NCBI GenBank assembly: GCA_963931865.1
Contig: OZ007508.1
Coordinates: 1,362,133 to 1,426,132 of the forward strand
DNA from: Axinella damicornis
Lineage: Eukaryota > Porifera > Demospongiae > Axinellida > Axinellidae
Direction: 5' to 3'
Length of the DNA stretch: 64,000 bases
The position numbers and the translations under genes are program-made. Positions within the stretch are counted from its first letter, which is position 1. Every line of letters begins with the position of its first letter. The notes beneath the pieces were generated by a model. It was not told the origin of the DNA and ran no database searches. It saw nothing but the letters and a program-made list of their open reading frames with translations. Shown in pieces: positions 1-12,054 of this stretch.

Positions 1-866
1 CTGCCTACAAGCAGCACGCATGGGAATGAGGCTAGCTGTAGGTATGCACAAAGCGCATGAAGACGTCATCGTCATTGCGGTACGGAAGAGTGTGCAATGG
101 GAAAAAAATTTGAAACAGGCACAATCTCTCATGTGTACAAAAAATAGAACACGTGAGCAATGACAAATGATCTCAGCATGACATTGTGCTGTTGGTATGC
201 ATGCAGGCATCTGAAGTACCCATGAGGTGAGCATGAGACCTGATGAGGATCATTCTGAAATGAGCGTTCTATAATAGCTTTATGCAAACGGGAAGGGAAA
301 TAGCAACATTAATAAATTAATCCTGACACTTGCACAGGAAGGGTCATAATGATGACCTAAGACTTAATTAACCTTTTAGCTTGGAGGAGGTTGAGGCTGC
401 GTAAACAAAAAAGGCTCCTGGACATTGTGAGGTTACGTATGGTTTTATCAAAGGTATAATCATGCTTCTTCTATCACCCTGCTGAAAGTGGTATGGTAAT
501 TAATGCACATGCAGCTATCATTTCAGTTTGGTTGGCAACCCTCAATTGTAAGGTACTTAAAATTGCACACATAGAGCCTGTACAACACTCACAAACATGC
601 CAGCTAGTGACTAAGTATTTACGTAGTTAATGGCTGGGTACTGGCGCTACAATTGCTGGGTGAAAAGTGAATAGGTCTCACTCAGTATAACCAAGGGTGC
701 ATCGATTCGGCGGCTCGATACGCCCTTGGTATAACACTGGAGGTGCTTCCAGCTAGTAGTGGAAGCCTCTTACATGCAAGGGCTTTGTTGTTAACCTCAT
801 TCAATCACATGCACTGTCAGCATCAATACAACATTAGCAGTTATACAGCTACAGGTCACATGACTC
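1..866. other. 3' flank of DUF4440 unit A, no gene recognised
   Basis: No coding exon was recognised here on either strand. The stretch lies downstream of the minus-strand stop codon at 867-869. The only structured item is a short imperfect hairpin at about 685-732, with arms reading ACCAAGGGTG-CATCGA and TCGATA-CGCCCTTGGT. It could be a tiny fold-back element. No AATAAA was identified for the minus-strand gene. Confidence 0.5.
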
Positions 867-3563
867 CTAGAGCTCATCATGTGGCTTGGTCGGATCTGAG
901 TTGCTGGTGAAGATGTCGACATAGGTCTTCCACTGACCATCAACCTTCTTCCACACGAGGATGTACCTACATACAGGCAAGCAAAGAACATATAGTGCTG
1001 ATTAGTGAGGTTCAATAGAGCCGTAGATCATATAACACTCCCCAAAAATAAAGATGTCTGAGCTAACGTACTAAGTGTCCGTTCATTTGTTGGATAACAT
1101 TGTGGTCATATGGGTGATCCGGCAATTGTGCATGCCATATCCATTCTACATCTATATGACAATGGAAGCTAGGTCCCCCTTCTTTCTTCTTATAGCGTAA
1201 ACCACCAATTATCGGCATGACTTTATTAACGGCACCCGACATACCAATTATCGGCGCTTAGTAAATGGAGAGTACATGGCGAAAATACGGATTCCGTTCG
1301 CCCTACGTCATCGTCGCGCAAGCTGTTTACAAGACTAAAGCTTTGCAGAAGGTTTGTCTTTGCTTAAAACGTTATAACTGGGTGTTATTTACTGTCCTTT
1401 TAGCCATTTTATGTTGTAGGGCTGTTCATGTCTAATCAAAAGAAGGGTAGGGGGAGACCGCGACCTTCGATCATCTCCTGCGACTGGTTCAGACTTTTGA
1501 GGACGACTAGCATGACTGTGCTTGACTGTACTGGATCAGAATGGGTGGAGTGCGTGTGCAAGAGATGGCTCCACGAATGTGCCAAGTACTGGATGTGGAA
1601 GAAAGAGAATTGTTTTGCTTTTACTGTGTAGTGTGATGAACGAATTTTATTCAAAAATTCATATATTGAAGGGGTTGCATGCTTTGGTGCTTTTTTTTCA
1701 CTGGGTGATAGATAGAATGTGGGGGATTTGTGGTGGATATTTGTGGCCTTCAGGGGATGCAGGTGAGTCGATGCCATCAGCATGTGCCGATAATTGACCC
1801 AGGATTATCTATGGGAGTACTAGGCAGTGACGATAATACGTACAGGGTGCCGATAATTGATTTGCGTGAGGCTGCATTCGCTAGTGCACCACTAAAAGCC
1901 GGAAATATGTAACAGCTTTAAAGGTGGTAGGGCTTATAGAGGGCGTGACGGTCTATACGTCGGTGCAAGTTTGGTGTCCTGGAACCGTTCCTAGACGATG
2001 CTGCAAATCATGCAAATTCAGGTGACGATAATTGGTGGTTTACGCTACAACTTTTCTGTTCACTTTGTGTGAAGGAGCTCTAGCCTGGGATTGAGGTGGA
2101 ATAGATTAGGGATTAGGCCTTAATGGAATAATTTACGCTACCATAATTTGAGTGAATTGAGGAATAATAGGCTAGGCGGATAATAAGTACACTTATCATA
2201 CACCTACGTTTGAATAATGTACAGCAGTCAATGGGAAAGCCTGGTACGCAAGTGCAGTTGATAAAAACCCGTATTTTGTACAGTAGGTCACGTGAAAAAT
2301 CCGTATTAGTACTGTAGGTCACGCGAGAGATCCGTATTATGTACAGTAAGTCACGTGCGCTACAGCAACTCTGTGTCAGAGACTACCTGGACTAGCTGGT
2401 ACTGACTACCTTTTGGGCTCCTGAAGAGGGCTGACTTACATGTTGATACTTCCGGAAGTCGAGGTTGAACTCGTTCGTATACTCGGGCATCGCGTTTGAA
2501 AATGGACCGTACAACTGCCAGTCATCAGCGTGGACCGACCGTACAGCTGCCAGTTATCGGCGTGGCTCCGCCTTGGGCTTGGTACGCAGGCCTTCTCGCC
2601 CAAGCGTTTGAAGCTTGCCGTACTAACGCGAAGGGTGAACCAGAACTTGTCGCCAAGCAAGCTATGGTAACGCGCATTCGCTACGTTCATTGGTAGAGGA
2701 ATGTGCAATGAAATTCCAGGTTTGTAGCTATGATAAAATCAGCATCACCATAGTACCAAGCTATACCGGAAACATATCACTCGTTTGTCGCCTTCGGCAT
2801 TGTTACTCGTGCTTCGCACTCGTAACAATACTACGGCAACAAACTCGTGATATTTTCCGGTATAGCTTGGTACTATGGTGATACTTATATAATATATCAC
2901 TTCCGCTTCATGGTACTTATGTGCTATAGGTGGTCTCATCCCCAGACTGAAGACTGTGGACTACATGATTCAGTCTGGGCATGAGACCAATAAGCTGCAT
3001 TGTCCACATGGTCCCTTGGCAAGCTACGTAGTTACATGTTCTGCATTAAAGTTCAACTAATAGGTACTGTAAGGAAAAGGTGCCAACTATTAGAACATAA
3101 CAATGGGAGGTGAAAAAAACCCACCTATTAGGGGATTGAAGGGAAATGTTTTAATAGAAACAGTTACTTACTTTCCATTGTCTATTGTGCTGCCATCTTT
3201 GTCACTGAGGGTAGAATGTCCCCTCTCATAAGCCATATCCCTGGTCATCCCCATTGGAGAGACATCCACAGTGACACGATTGTTATCCGCCACGCCCATC
3301 CCAAATACCATGGTTATGAAATCTTTCATCGCTGTGTGAAACCAAGTCGACATTAATATACCACAGTGGAGAGAACTAGTATCAAATGTCCTATACACCT
3401 TCCACCAGGATCGCTTGCATACCTTCTCTGCCATGCAAAATATCCATGCCTGCAATCATTATCTTAGCATCGGTGGCAAAGAATGAGGCCACACCCTCTG
3501 CATCTTGCTCCTGCCACTTTTTTCTGAACTGCTTGTTCACTCCTATGATTTCATCCCTCAAGG
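867..3563 (-). CDS. DUF4440/SnoaL-like (NTF2-fold) protein, unit A, first exon missing
   Basis: Three minus-strand exons are clear: 3563-3423 (141 nt), 3331-3172 (160 nt) and 966-867 (100 nt, ending in TAG). Phases match at both junctions; for example GGA-AA joins G-TAC to give GKYILVWKK. The product reads LRDEIIGVNKQFRKKWQEQD, then FFATDAKIMIAGMDILHGRE, a YERGHSTLSDKDGS strand, and WKKVDGQWKTYVDIFTSN. This is the typical DUF4440 cone-shaped fold pattern, a family of small ligand-binding or enzyme-like domains with no fixed reaction. Exon sizes match unit B except for one codon. No convincing first exon was found: exon 2 starts in phase 1, so a start or signal-peptide exon must lie upstream. 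A weak candidate is about 4241-4200 (ATG to a GTGAGT donor, correct phase), inside the last intron of unit B. Alternatively it shares exon 1 of unit B. Product function is unknown. Confidence 0.75.
1193..2047. mobile_element. TIR-bounded non-autonomous DNA element (~855 bp)
   Basis: The ends form a 22-bp perfect terminal inverted repeat. It starts TAGCGTAAACCACCAATTAT at 1193-1214 and recurs as the reverse complement at 2026-2047. The core CCAATTATCGGC or its complement recurs inside near 1242, 1786 and 1850, giving subterminal repeats. No transposase reading frame is present, so this would be a non-autonomous (MITE-like) element. A TA dinucleotide bounds both ends, which could be the target-site duplication. 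It sits in the large intron of DUF4440 unit A. Confidence 0.75.
2268..2356 (+). repeat. Three tandem ~31-bp repeats carrying CACGTG/CACGCG
   Basis: Three consecutive units begin CCGTATT and continue through GTACAGTAGGTCACGTG with small changes. The first and third carry CACGTG (E-box palindrome) and the second carries CACGCG. The units lie in the intron of DUF4440 unit A. They could be a minisatellite seed or a cluster of protein-binding sites; only the repetition itself is seen. Confidence 0.7.
2744..2882. mobile_element. Near-perfect 139-bp palindrome (MITE-like hairpin)
   Basis: The left arm starts ATCACCATAGTACCAAGCTA and the right arm ends with its exact reverse complement. The palindrome continues inward through ACTCGTTTGT and its complement to a small centre around 2810. 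A transcript of either strand would form a very long hairpin. No TSD was established. It is best explained as a recently inserted fold-back MITE in the intron of DUF4440 unit A. Confidence 0.8.
2931..2989. repeat. Short inverted repeat (GGTCTCAT...ATGAGACC)
   Basis: Arms TGGTCTCATCCCCAGACTGA and TTCAGTCTGGGCATGAGACC face each other about 20 bp apart. It lies 48 bp from the 139-bp palindrome, so it may be a second small fold-back element. Its ends resemble, but do not match, the dispersed TAGCCTCGTTCCCAGG family in this window. Confidence 0.6.
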
Positions 3564-3938
3564 CTGTGAGAGAGGTTGTCAGGGTAACTCATGACTCAGT
3601 AGACAACATTGTACTTACATGGATAAAAGATTGGCTGGTAGAGCAAGGGATGGTCACCCAGTAAGCACTGTACCTAGCTGCGACCGGCATCACAATACAA
3701 TTCGGTGACCTTAAATTGGCAAAATTCTACCATGACGAGTGAATTTTTGCAGTATACGGAGTACTGCGACCATTGACACAGCTCTAAGTACAGTGCTCAG
3801 TGGGACACCACCCCTAGTATAGTACTTGGAGATATGGAAATATAATCATGGAAGACCCTGTGAAAATCTGTATTCTTCCGTGAATTCCAGTAAAGTAAGA
3901 ATGCCATTCACTATATCCTACAATAGAGAGTGGTCAAA

Positions 3939-5411
3939 TTAGTGTGTGTACGAACCATCAACACTTGCTGGAGCCTGGGGGTTGACATTGCTGTTGAAGA
4001 TGTCCATGTGTATGCGCCACTCTCCATTGACAAGCTTCCAAATGAAAACATGCCTGATGTTGTGCATGAGCGTAGGTAGAGAGAACTTGTGAGCAGTTGC
4101 ATTGATGTCACAAAACCACGTGACTGAGTACTTCCGTGTGGCAATTGCAAAAGAACATGGAGTTCAATGGCGGCTGAAAAGAAAATACTGACTCACTTGT
4201 ACTCCAGGTTGCGTAGCTGCTCGATCTAATCGGCATGGTAACTGCACTACAGCGACAGTTTACACAAGCGCCCCTTGGGCACTACTGACATGTATAATAT
4301 ATACAAACGTAGCACACGCTAATCATCTTTTCACACTCAAAATAGCCTTGGCGGAATGCCCCCAGAGCCTAATCATGACCTTTTGGAAACCATTTTGGAA
4401 ACCATTAGCTAGCACATTCCCGCCAAATGTATCACATTCAGGTCATGCATGATTAGGCTTTGAGGGCATTCCGCCTTGGCTAGCAATTTATTTTGAGTGT
4501 GAAAAGATGTGCTATGCACGTTCGTATATATATATACATGTCAGTAGTGCCCAGGGGGCGGGGCTGCATGCTCTAGTGTGTGGTTGTAGAGGCAGATGGC
4601 AAAAAAACGGATACTCAACAAAACAGGAATTTCAGGAAAACTGGAAATTCCACAAAACTGAAAATTTATCAAGTTGCTGTTTCTGTAAAATCTGGAAATC
4701 AAGGATTCCAGAAAAGCCTTACCACAAGGCACCTGGGGTTGCAGTTCTTTGATTTCAGGAATTCAACAAAGCATGCACTTGATGTCTGGTGCAGTTTTGC
4801 AGAAAAGCAGAATGGCCACTTTTGTACCATCTCTTGGGTTACAGTTACTTGATTTCAGGAATTCAATTCAGCAAAACAGAAATGGTTTAGTTACAGTGTC
4901 TAGGAATTTCTAGTTCAGTTTTGCAGAAAGCAGAATGGCTGCTTTTGTACACTCATTACATGTACCATGCACATACCAGCACGACACATGCACTCACTTT
5001 CCCCTTTCAATCAAGTTCCCCTCTTTGTCAGATAAAGTGTAGTGGCTTCGTTCATAGAGGGTATCAGTCCCATCAGGGGGACCAACTTCACCAACTTTGA
5101 TTTCTATACTGTCAACACCCTTCTCATAAACAGCTGCAATATACTTTTCCACATCTGGGTAATGGGGAGAGGATGCAAAGTGGAGGGGAAGGAGGGGGGA
5201 GTGGGGGGAGGAAGGGGGCAGGGAGGGAGGGAGAAAGCAGAGATAATGGGATGAAAGGAGGAGGAAGAGGGAAGGAGGGAGGAGGCAGAAACATGTACAG
5301 AAGTAATGGGGTGGGGAAGGAATTAATGGGAGGGAGGAGGACAGAAAACTGAGGGGAGGTAGGGGAGGGCAAGGGGGAGAACAGTAGGTAAAGTGACTAA
5401 AGTCCCCCCCC

Positions 5412-5442
<31 letters not shown>

Positions 5443-6455
5443 ACACACACACAAGACTACATATTCTGGTGCTCATGTATTTAATGGTACAGGAAAGACA
5501 GTGAAAACATAATTTATCATACGTGGTTGAAAATATCCTGACCCCACTTCCTTTACACTACATGCAGCAAGGCTTAGCCTTGTTTCCAGGCCGTCCTATG
5601 GCCTGGGAATGAGGCTACGTTCCCTGGGAAAGAGTCTAGCAAGGGCTACCGGTATACCAAGTGCCTACTGTCTTTTCCCTGCACAACGTCAGATCCGGTT
5701 GGCATCATGGTGCAATCATCAGTGAACATCTCTGAAACTGCTCTCGCATCCTGACGGTTGTAGGCGGCAGTGAGTCTCACATTGGCAGCCTCAATTTCAT
5801 CACGCAGTGCTGAGAGAGATCCAAGTATAAAGATTTAGTTTTGCTCACTGCATGCAGGAATTGTCATTCCACCAGTTCTCTGACACCAATACACAGGTAT
5901 ACAGCAAGGTAGTCCCTAGCCTCATTCCCAGGCCTCTGCCAAGATTTATCTTGCAGCTGTGGACGCTGTGTGATAAAATCGGGCCGGAGGTCTGGGAATG
6001 AGGCTAGGATAATCCTGTCAACTGCATGGCTGCCTTTTTTTACGAGACAAAGTCACGGTGATTCTTCTGTGGTATGGCATGGTATATACACTGTACATAG
6101 TGTGACCCTCCAGCATTTTGTAAGCATATAGCATGCAATAATATGTTGATGCAGGAGCTGCATGTTGTACTTACATGGTATACTGTAGCCTACGAGCTGC
6201 TAGAGGGATCTGATTGTGCCGGGTGCAACAGCAGAAGATTGCTCTATCTAGCGGCAGAGAACACCCAGACACTCTTCCTTGAAGAGCACTGGCACCGGTA
6301 GTAACGCACATTTCTGTTGAATATCCTGGCCTTAGCTACTTTATCTACAAACTGAAAGACGTCATAGCCTTGATGTCACAAACCAACTTACACTCTGCCT
6401 TGCTTCCTGCGAAAAGGAGGGAGCACAGCACCAGTAGATATGCAACTGCCGCCAT
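3939..6455 (-). CDS. Secreted DUF4440/SnoaL-like (NTF2-fold) protein, unit B
   Basis: Four minus-strand exons were assembled: 6455-6392 (64 nt), 5809-5669 (141), 5154-4998 (157) and 4053-3939 (115, TAA). They give 477 nt, 158 aa, with all phases consistent. Residues 1-20 (MAAVAYLLVLCSLLFAGSKA) form a signal peptide, so the product is probably secreted or luminal. The rest is one DUF4440 domain: LRDEIEAANVRLTAAYNRQD helix, VSEMFTDDCTMMPTG, GKDNVEKYIAAVYEKG, YERSHYTLSDKEGN, and WKLVNGEWRIHMDIFNSN. The length is usual for a single-domain member. The start is the only ATG leading the signal peptide. Exon 2-4 structure is duplicated downstream in unit A. Family members range from uncharacterised proteins to SnoaL-like cyclases, and no catalytic residues can be assigned. 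Intron 3 contains a 293-bp palindromic element. Confidence 0.9.
4269..4561. mobile_element. ~293-bp palindromic MITE-like element
   Basis: Two arms of about 110 bp face each other. The left arm runs GGGCACTACTGACATGTATA, then ACGTAGCACA, CATCTTTTCACACTCAAAAT, and GGCGGAATGCCC. The right arm is the reverse complement with small indels. The centre holds a direct duplication of TTTTGGAAACCA. It lacks a coding frame and lies in intron 3 of the secreted DUF4440 gene. A fold-back MITE is the simplest reading. Confidence 0.75.
5403..5452. repeat. Poly-C run followed by (CA)n
   Basis: About 26 consecutive C residues run into a short (CA)n tract. It lies in intron 2 of the secreted DUF4440 gene, read on the opposite strand. 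Equivalent C/G-run plus CA/GT composites recur at 19.4, 49.6 and 58.7 kb. Confidence 0.9.
5575..5617. repeat. Fold-back hairpin of the TAGCCTCGTTCCCAGG family
   Basis: Arms TAGCCTTGTTTCCAGGCC and GGCCTGGGAATGAGGCTA surround a few bases. The terminal motif is shared with at least nine other hairpins in this window with different interiors, so this is a dispersed fold-back family rather than a local palindrome. Confidence 0.75.
5917..6006. repeat. Fold-back hairpin of the TAGCCTCGTTCCCAGG family (90 bp)
   Basis: TAGCCTCATTCCCAGGCCTC at the left is complemented by GAGGTCTGGGAATGAGGCTA at the right. Inner arms GATTTATC/GATAAAATC extend the pairing. It lies in the first intron of the secreted DUF4440 gene. 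Confidence 0.75.
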
Positions 6456-7171
6456 TGTGACACGCGCAGCGAATTACTAGATTCTAACTAGAGGACGAAT
6501 CAAGTGTACTAGAACCCAAGAACCAGTGACTAGCTTAGTCTCATTCCCAGGGGTCTGGGAACGAGACTAGTGACTAGCTATGTTGCATAATGATTTAGCT
6601 ACCTGTTTATCATTATTCAAACTAATCATCTTCTAGCTATGAGAAAATGTTACTAATGATCACTAAAATAATGGTCACCTCACAGTTGCAAATTTGAAGT
6701 TGAGTTGGTCCAGGCAAATCCATTGGTTTCAGATCGATAGAGTGGAGCTTCAAAAGTCATGATCAGTTTGACTGTCAAAGACTACTATAGAAGGTAGCTC
6801 TGCTCACAACTGCAATTGTGTGGTTTTGATCTTCAGGTAGTTAGTTAATGCAGATTTATATTTGAAGTTGCCCTTCACCTTCAAGGCCTATATTATAATA
6901 TATAACCCCTCTGTGAGGCTGGCTTGCTTTCCCCTATAGAATGTTAAATTAAGGTATACCGGTAGGCCATACCGATAATTGCTCACTTGTATTGGTGGCT
7001 GTCTAATTATATATATTGAAAAAATACAAAAATTGTCACACTAATCACTAAAATGTTCTGTCTGACTGCTTGCAGATACAGAAAAACTGCACAGGACTTG
7101 GGAACAACAGGGTCAAAATCATGGATAAAATACGTCATGTGACAGAAAATGTATGTTGAAAATAAATAGCA
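6456..7171. other. Gap between secreted DUF4440 gene and CIMAP1-like gene
   Basis: This holds the presumed promoter and 5' leader of the minus-strand DUF4440 gene and the 3' flank of the CIMAP1-like gene. A family fold-back hairpin lies at 6536-6569 (TAGTCTCATTCCCAGG / CTGGGAACGAGACTA). No coding exon or clear TATA box was recognised. Confidence 0.5.
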
Positions 7172-9246
7172 TCAGACGACCATGTCAAGGTAGGAGGCAA
7201 TGTATTCCGAATGTTTGACTCCAAATGAAAAGGACGGAGATGATCTTCTGCTGATCACAACCTAAGGGGGGGAGGGAGGGTGAAAGGAATTCAGTGTAGT
7301 ACATCCCAACCAAGCTCAGAAGAGGATAAACTCACTGATGAACTTCGATAAACTTTATTGAAGCCTGTGAGTTTATCCTCTTCCGATAAAAGAAGCAAGT
7401 TATAGGAACTGGGAATTATACGAGGCTGATTCCCATGCACGCCTCAAGGAAAAAGGAAACTTTGCTCTCTTTCTCCATCCCAAGATCTCGCCGGTGAAGG
7501 GCCGGATTTATTAATGGTCAGCTGTCTTAATTATTTACACTATAACGAGGGGCAACTGCACGAGCTCCTGGTAGCAGCCGTTGCAACCGGTTGCAACTCG
7601 CCATTAGTGCTAGTCTCATGCCCAGCCAGAAACACCTACGGAAAATCCGTCTGATAACAATCGGCGCAAGTCAGCTGTACTGTCCTACCCAACCTGCATA
7701 GTGAAGGGCAGCATTCCTTAGTATCATATGCCATGTGGCATAACATCAGAAATCATATATAGTGATTGTACCGCAGCAAACTTCACTGCTATAGAGATGC
7801 TGCTATTCTGCTGATTTCTTACCTGAGTGCAGCTAGTAGACAGGTCTGCATTCAATGATCAATGTTCTCGGTGAGGCTGTACGCATAACTGCTCAGTACA
7901 GGCACGTAGTAGCCTCGGTCCCAGAGCGTGGGACCGAGGCTAGGCACGTAGTTAGTTGTGTATAGTGGTCTTAGTACTTAGTGTCTTGCTGTCATGGATA
8001 CACATCAGGATGCACAAAGCAGCCTTCTCCCGCAGAGAACAAGGGAGAATGAAAGCTTGCATCCAACACCTGCCTGCATAGAACCTGACGCAACCCATCA
8101 GAGTCAATTGTGCATTTAATATGCATGTTTCAGCATTCGATGCCTGTTGTATAATAGGCGACAATGTGTAGGGAGATAATTGTGCCGGAGGCTGTGGTGG
8201 TGGACAGTGAGAGTGTCCGCTCAGACAATGTGTCTGTACAGTCAACCCACCCAGGCCCGTAACCCCATCCGCAGGGGATCTCCACTTATGGCAGTGAAAC
8301 AACCGGGAGAGAGAGAAAACAGCTGGAATCGGCTAAGTCCTCTAGCCTGTGCTGTTATATGCAGCCTTGCTTCCGCTCCTCTGCCGTGGGCCCAGTGGCT
8401 TAGCGGTAAGAGCGTCTGACTAGTACTCAGAAGGTCTTGGGTTCGAATCCCAGCTGGTCCCAGAATTTTTTCTGTGGATTATTCTCTCTCTCCAAAGCTT
8501 GCAAGGGAGAATGACTTTGCATTACATCATACGAATGACAGCGCATGTGATCCTGTCAGAGGAACTCTGGTGGAACTAACCTTCTCTGGGCTGTGTGCAC
8601 CAGGCCCCGGCTTGATTGTTCTGTCCCCCGGAGGAAAGACCCTTCCTTTCTGAGTGTAGGTGGGACTTCCCTGGAGGTATACCTTTGGGTCGACGACACG
8701 ATATGTTCCCGGGGCGGGAGTCTGAGGTTAACGATAACATACAATGTACATGTAAAGGGATTTTGCTAACACTAGTACCCCGATTAATAGTGACCTTATG
8801 GTAGCTATAGAACAATAATAATACATGTACTCCACGGGACCAATGGTTTAATGTCCCCTCTGAAGGACATGAAGGTAGATATTCATTTAGAGTGGCTGAG
8901 TGCCACTCTGAAGAGAAAGAAACACCTTGCTGCAAGGTGGGGCTGGAACCTGGGACCTCTACATCGGCCCTGCATGCTACGGCCGACCTTGCATGGCACA
9001 ACGCCAGTATTAACACTACCTTCTTGAAATCTTCGCCAATGCCACCGATCTTGGGCCGCCCGAGGATGGAGTAGGCAGGGAAAGACTTCCTACCCACAGT
9101 GCCTGATCCAACGAGCGTGGGGAGGGTGTAAGCATCGGGGGAGGGGGTGGGACACCTGCTCTGGAGATGATCCAGCCGCATACCGAAGGAGTACTTGGGT
9201 GCATGCGGCTCGCGATCTGGGTGGACCTTTTCTGCATGGTAGGCAG

Positions 9247-9343
<97 letters not shown>

Positions 9344-11957
9344 TGTGTGTTCTGCTATAGTTAACTGGAACCAAAACTGGATGAAAAGCATTCTAGTATA
9401 GATATTTTGTTTATATCTTGAATGCAGTTCCATATGAGGAGTGTAATAAGGTGGACATGTAAAAGAGATTTACAGTACTAGCTAACTAGCAAAAAGTATC
9501 AATACGGACTGCATATTTTCATTGTATGAGCCAGAGCTGACCTCAAGGTCAGGTATCCAGCAATAAAAATTAAGTTTATGGTTTCTTTTATTACGGGGTA
9601 CGGGTGGTTATAGTAATGAATTCAAATGTACATATATATACTGATTTTGTATCTACATGACACCATGGCAACAAACTGTGCACGCACAAAATGCACTGTA
9701 CTACAATGTGAGAAGAATGCCTCACAAACACAAGAACACAGTTCACACATTTGTACACTAGAAATTATGACCTGACATCCGGAAACTGCACGGATTACCT
9801 CATTACTGATGCACCCCCCACCTCTCAGTTGCACATACCAGCAGCTGCCTCTCCCTTGTCGTTATACACAACACACCCAGTACACAGCAGTTGTACTTCC
9901 CTGGGACCCACGGGGGGATGTGTTTCTCGTCAAGCAATTCCTCCCACCTCCCCCTCTTCCTCCCCTATCTTACATATATACAACAAACGTGTTTGGAGAA
10001 GTCCTTAAACATGCACAGTCTTTGATCACAACTCTATTCGCATGCAAGCAGTCGAGTGCAAATTAAATTAAAATCCGTCAACTTCTATTTTTAGCAATCT
10101 GCCAAATTTAATTCCCACCATATTTCAACACATACGGCATACAGATGGAAAATGTAATCGGAATCAGTATTGATTCGCCATGTTTGCATGCTTGTGTCAG
10201 CCTTTGGTAGTAGCTAGCTATAATCGGAGCTGTGATCACATGACCATGAATATCTTTGTCTGAGATGACTAAGTTCCTTATAAATCCTAATATTAGGAAT
10301 TTATAATCTAATTGGTCAGGATTGATCCCGAATTGGACTACTACGATTGACTTTTGGGTGAACGTTTTGGTCATGTGTATTTATGCATGTTGAAGCCAAA
10401 GTCGACGTCTACTATCCAAATATGGAAGTTGTTTGTTAACATGTGTATGACACACAGACACTACATCTACCATGTACTGTAGGGAGTAGACACCTTAGCA
10501 TCGTACATAGTCGTACAGCCACTTCTGAACAACAGCTAGATCACACGGATTAATGCCACGTACAGAACAGGTATAGTTCGAAGTACATATTGTTAACACA
10601 TTGTCGTCTATACAACCCTTTCATCAAATTTGTCAAGCTCAAAGCTGCTTCCTGTGTACTGCAAACTGTTACACCATGCTTTTCGCACAGTCATGTGACA
10701 ATGAAGTCAGCAAGTGATCCGATCTAGGAGGCATTAAATAGAATAATAGAACTACTAGCTGTATACCACAGGAAATTGAACAAGTGTAGGATGCAACTTG
10801 GAATGAGGTCAGCTCTGGCTCATTCAGTGTGCGTCACCATCCCAGAATGGTGGCCGCGACCGCCGGTTATGATCCATGCTGCCACGCCATTCACACCTAG
10901 CCTCGATCGTACTCAGGCCCATGTAGCCTCATACGTACCCATGCAGGCCTGGGTATGGGCCGGCCAATACCCGGCCAGGCCTGTACATGTATGGGTATGA
11001 GGCCGGCTAATCTATACCCCATACATTCATGCTGTGGATGATAAATTCACGGTTTGTAGTTGATGTGGCCCGATGAAGACTACAGCACTGTAGTCGATTA
11101 TTGGCAGTGAAGATCAGATGAACTGATGTATTTGAATATATAACCTTGTGATCATTGCAGTGTGGCTGTGTGCACATGATAGCTAAATCACCAGGATTAT
11201 TGGACCCACCTGGAGGTATACTTTTGTGCTGAAATTCGCACATTTTGGAAACTATTTTCTACCAATTATGGCACATTTTAACATTGGAAATTGGTACAGT
11301 ACAGAACAGTACTCCTGTTCCATAGGGTGACTGATGTGCACGAACCAATGAACCAAGATTGGCATTGGGAATAGACTTGGAAAAGAATGTTGCACTAGTA
11401 CGTATATGAATGAGATATAAAGCTGGGGATTGTGCCATTGTGATCAGCATGAAAAGAGCTTTCAAATGATGTCCTTGAAATGATTTTTAATGTTTGTGAC
11501 ATTTTTGTCAAAAATCGCACTCGACCATGATTCTGGGTCAAAATTCAACTTACAGTAAAACGGACATCATTGGAATGCTCTATTCATGCTGATCACAATG
11601 GTGCAAATCCCAGCTTCGTATCTCATTCCTAGCTCAAGCTAGCATACATTTGGCCTAATTCCTACTCCATACATCCGTACGTTGTTTCAAGGACATAAAT
11701 TGAAGGTTCATGCCATGCTGATCACAATGGCACAATACCAAGCTTCATACAGCTGTACCTCATCCAAGTGACTTATACATAGAATAAAAATGTGTGCCTA
11801 GCCTCAACCCCAGGCCACGGCTCTAGCCTAAAGTACTAGTTCATATTGGCCTTACGGACATCTACCCGTCTCTGCTGTCTGAGGTAGACAGATCTGTGAC
11901 ACCCACCCACCCACACAAACTTACACACACGACTTACGTACACATAGACTTACACGC

Positions 11958-12054
<97 letters not shown>

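Noticed and set aside
8576..9433. 285-codon open frame on the minus strand with a long His-Thr run
   Set aside because: It crosses two real CIMAP1 exons in mixed frames plus a (CA)n array. Only the spliced exons are supported.
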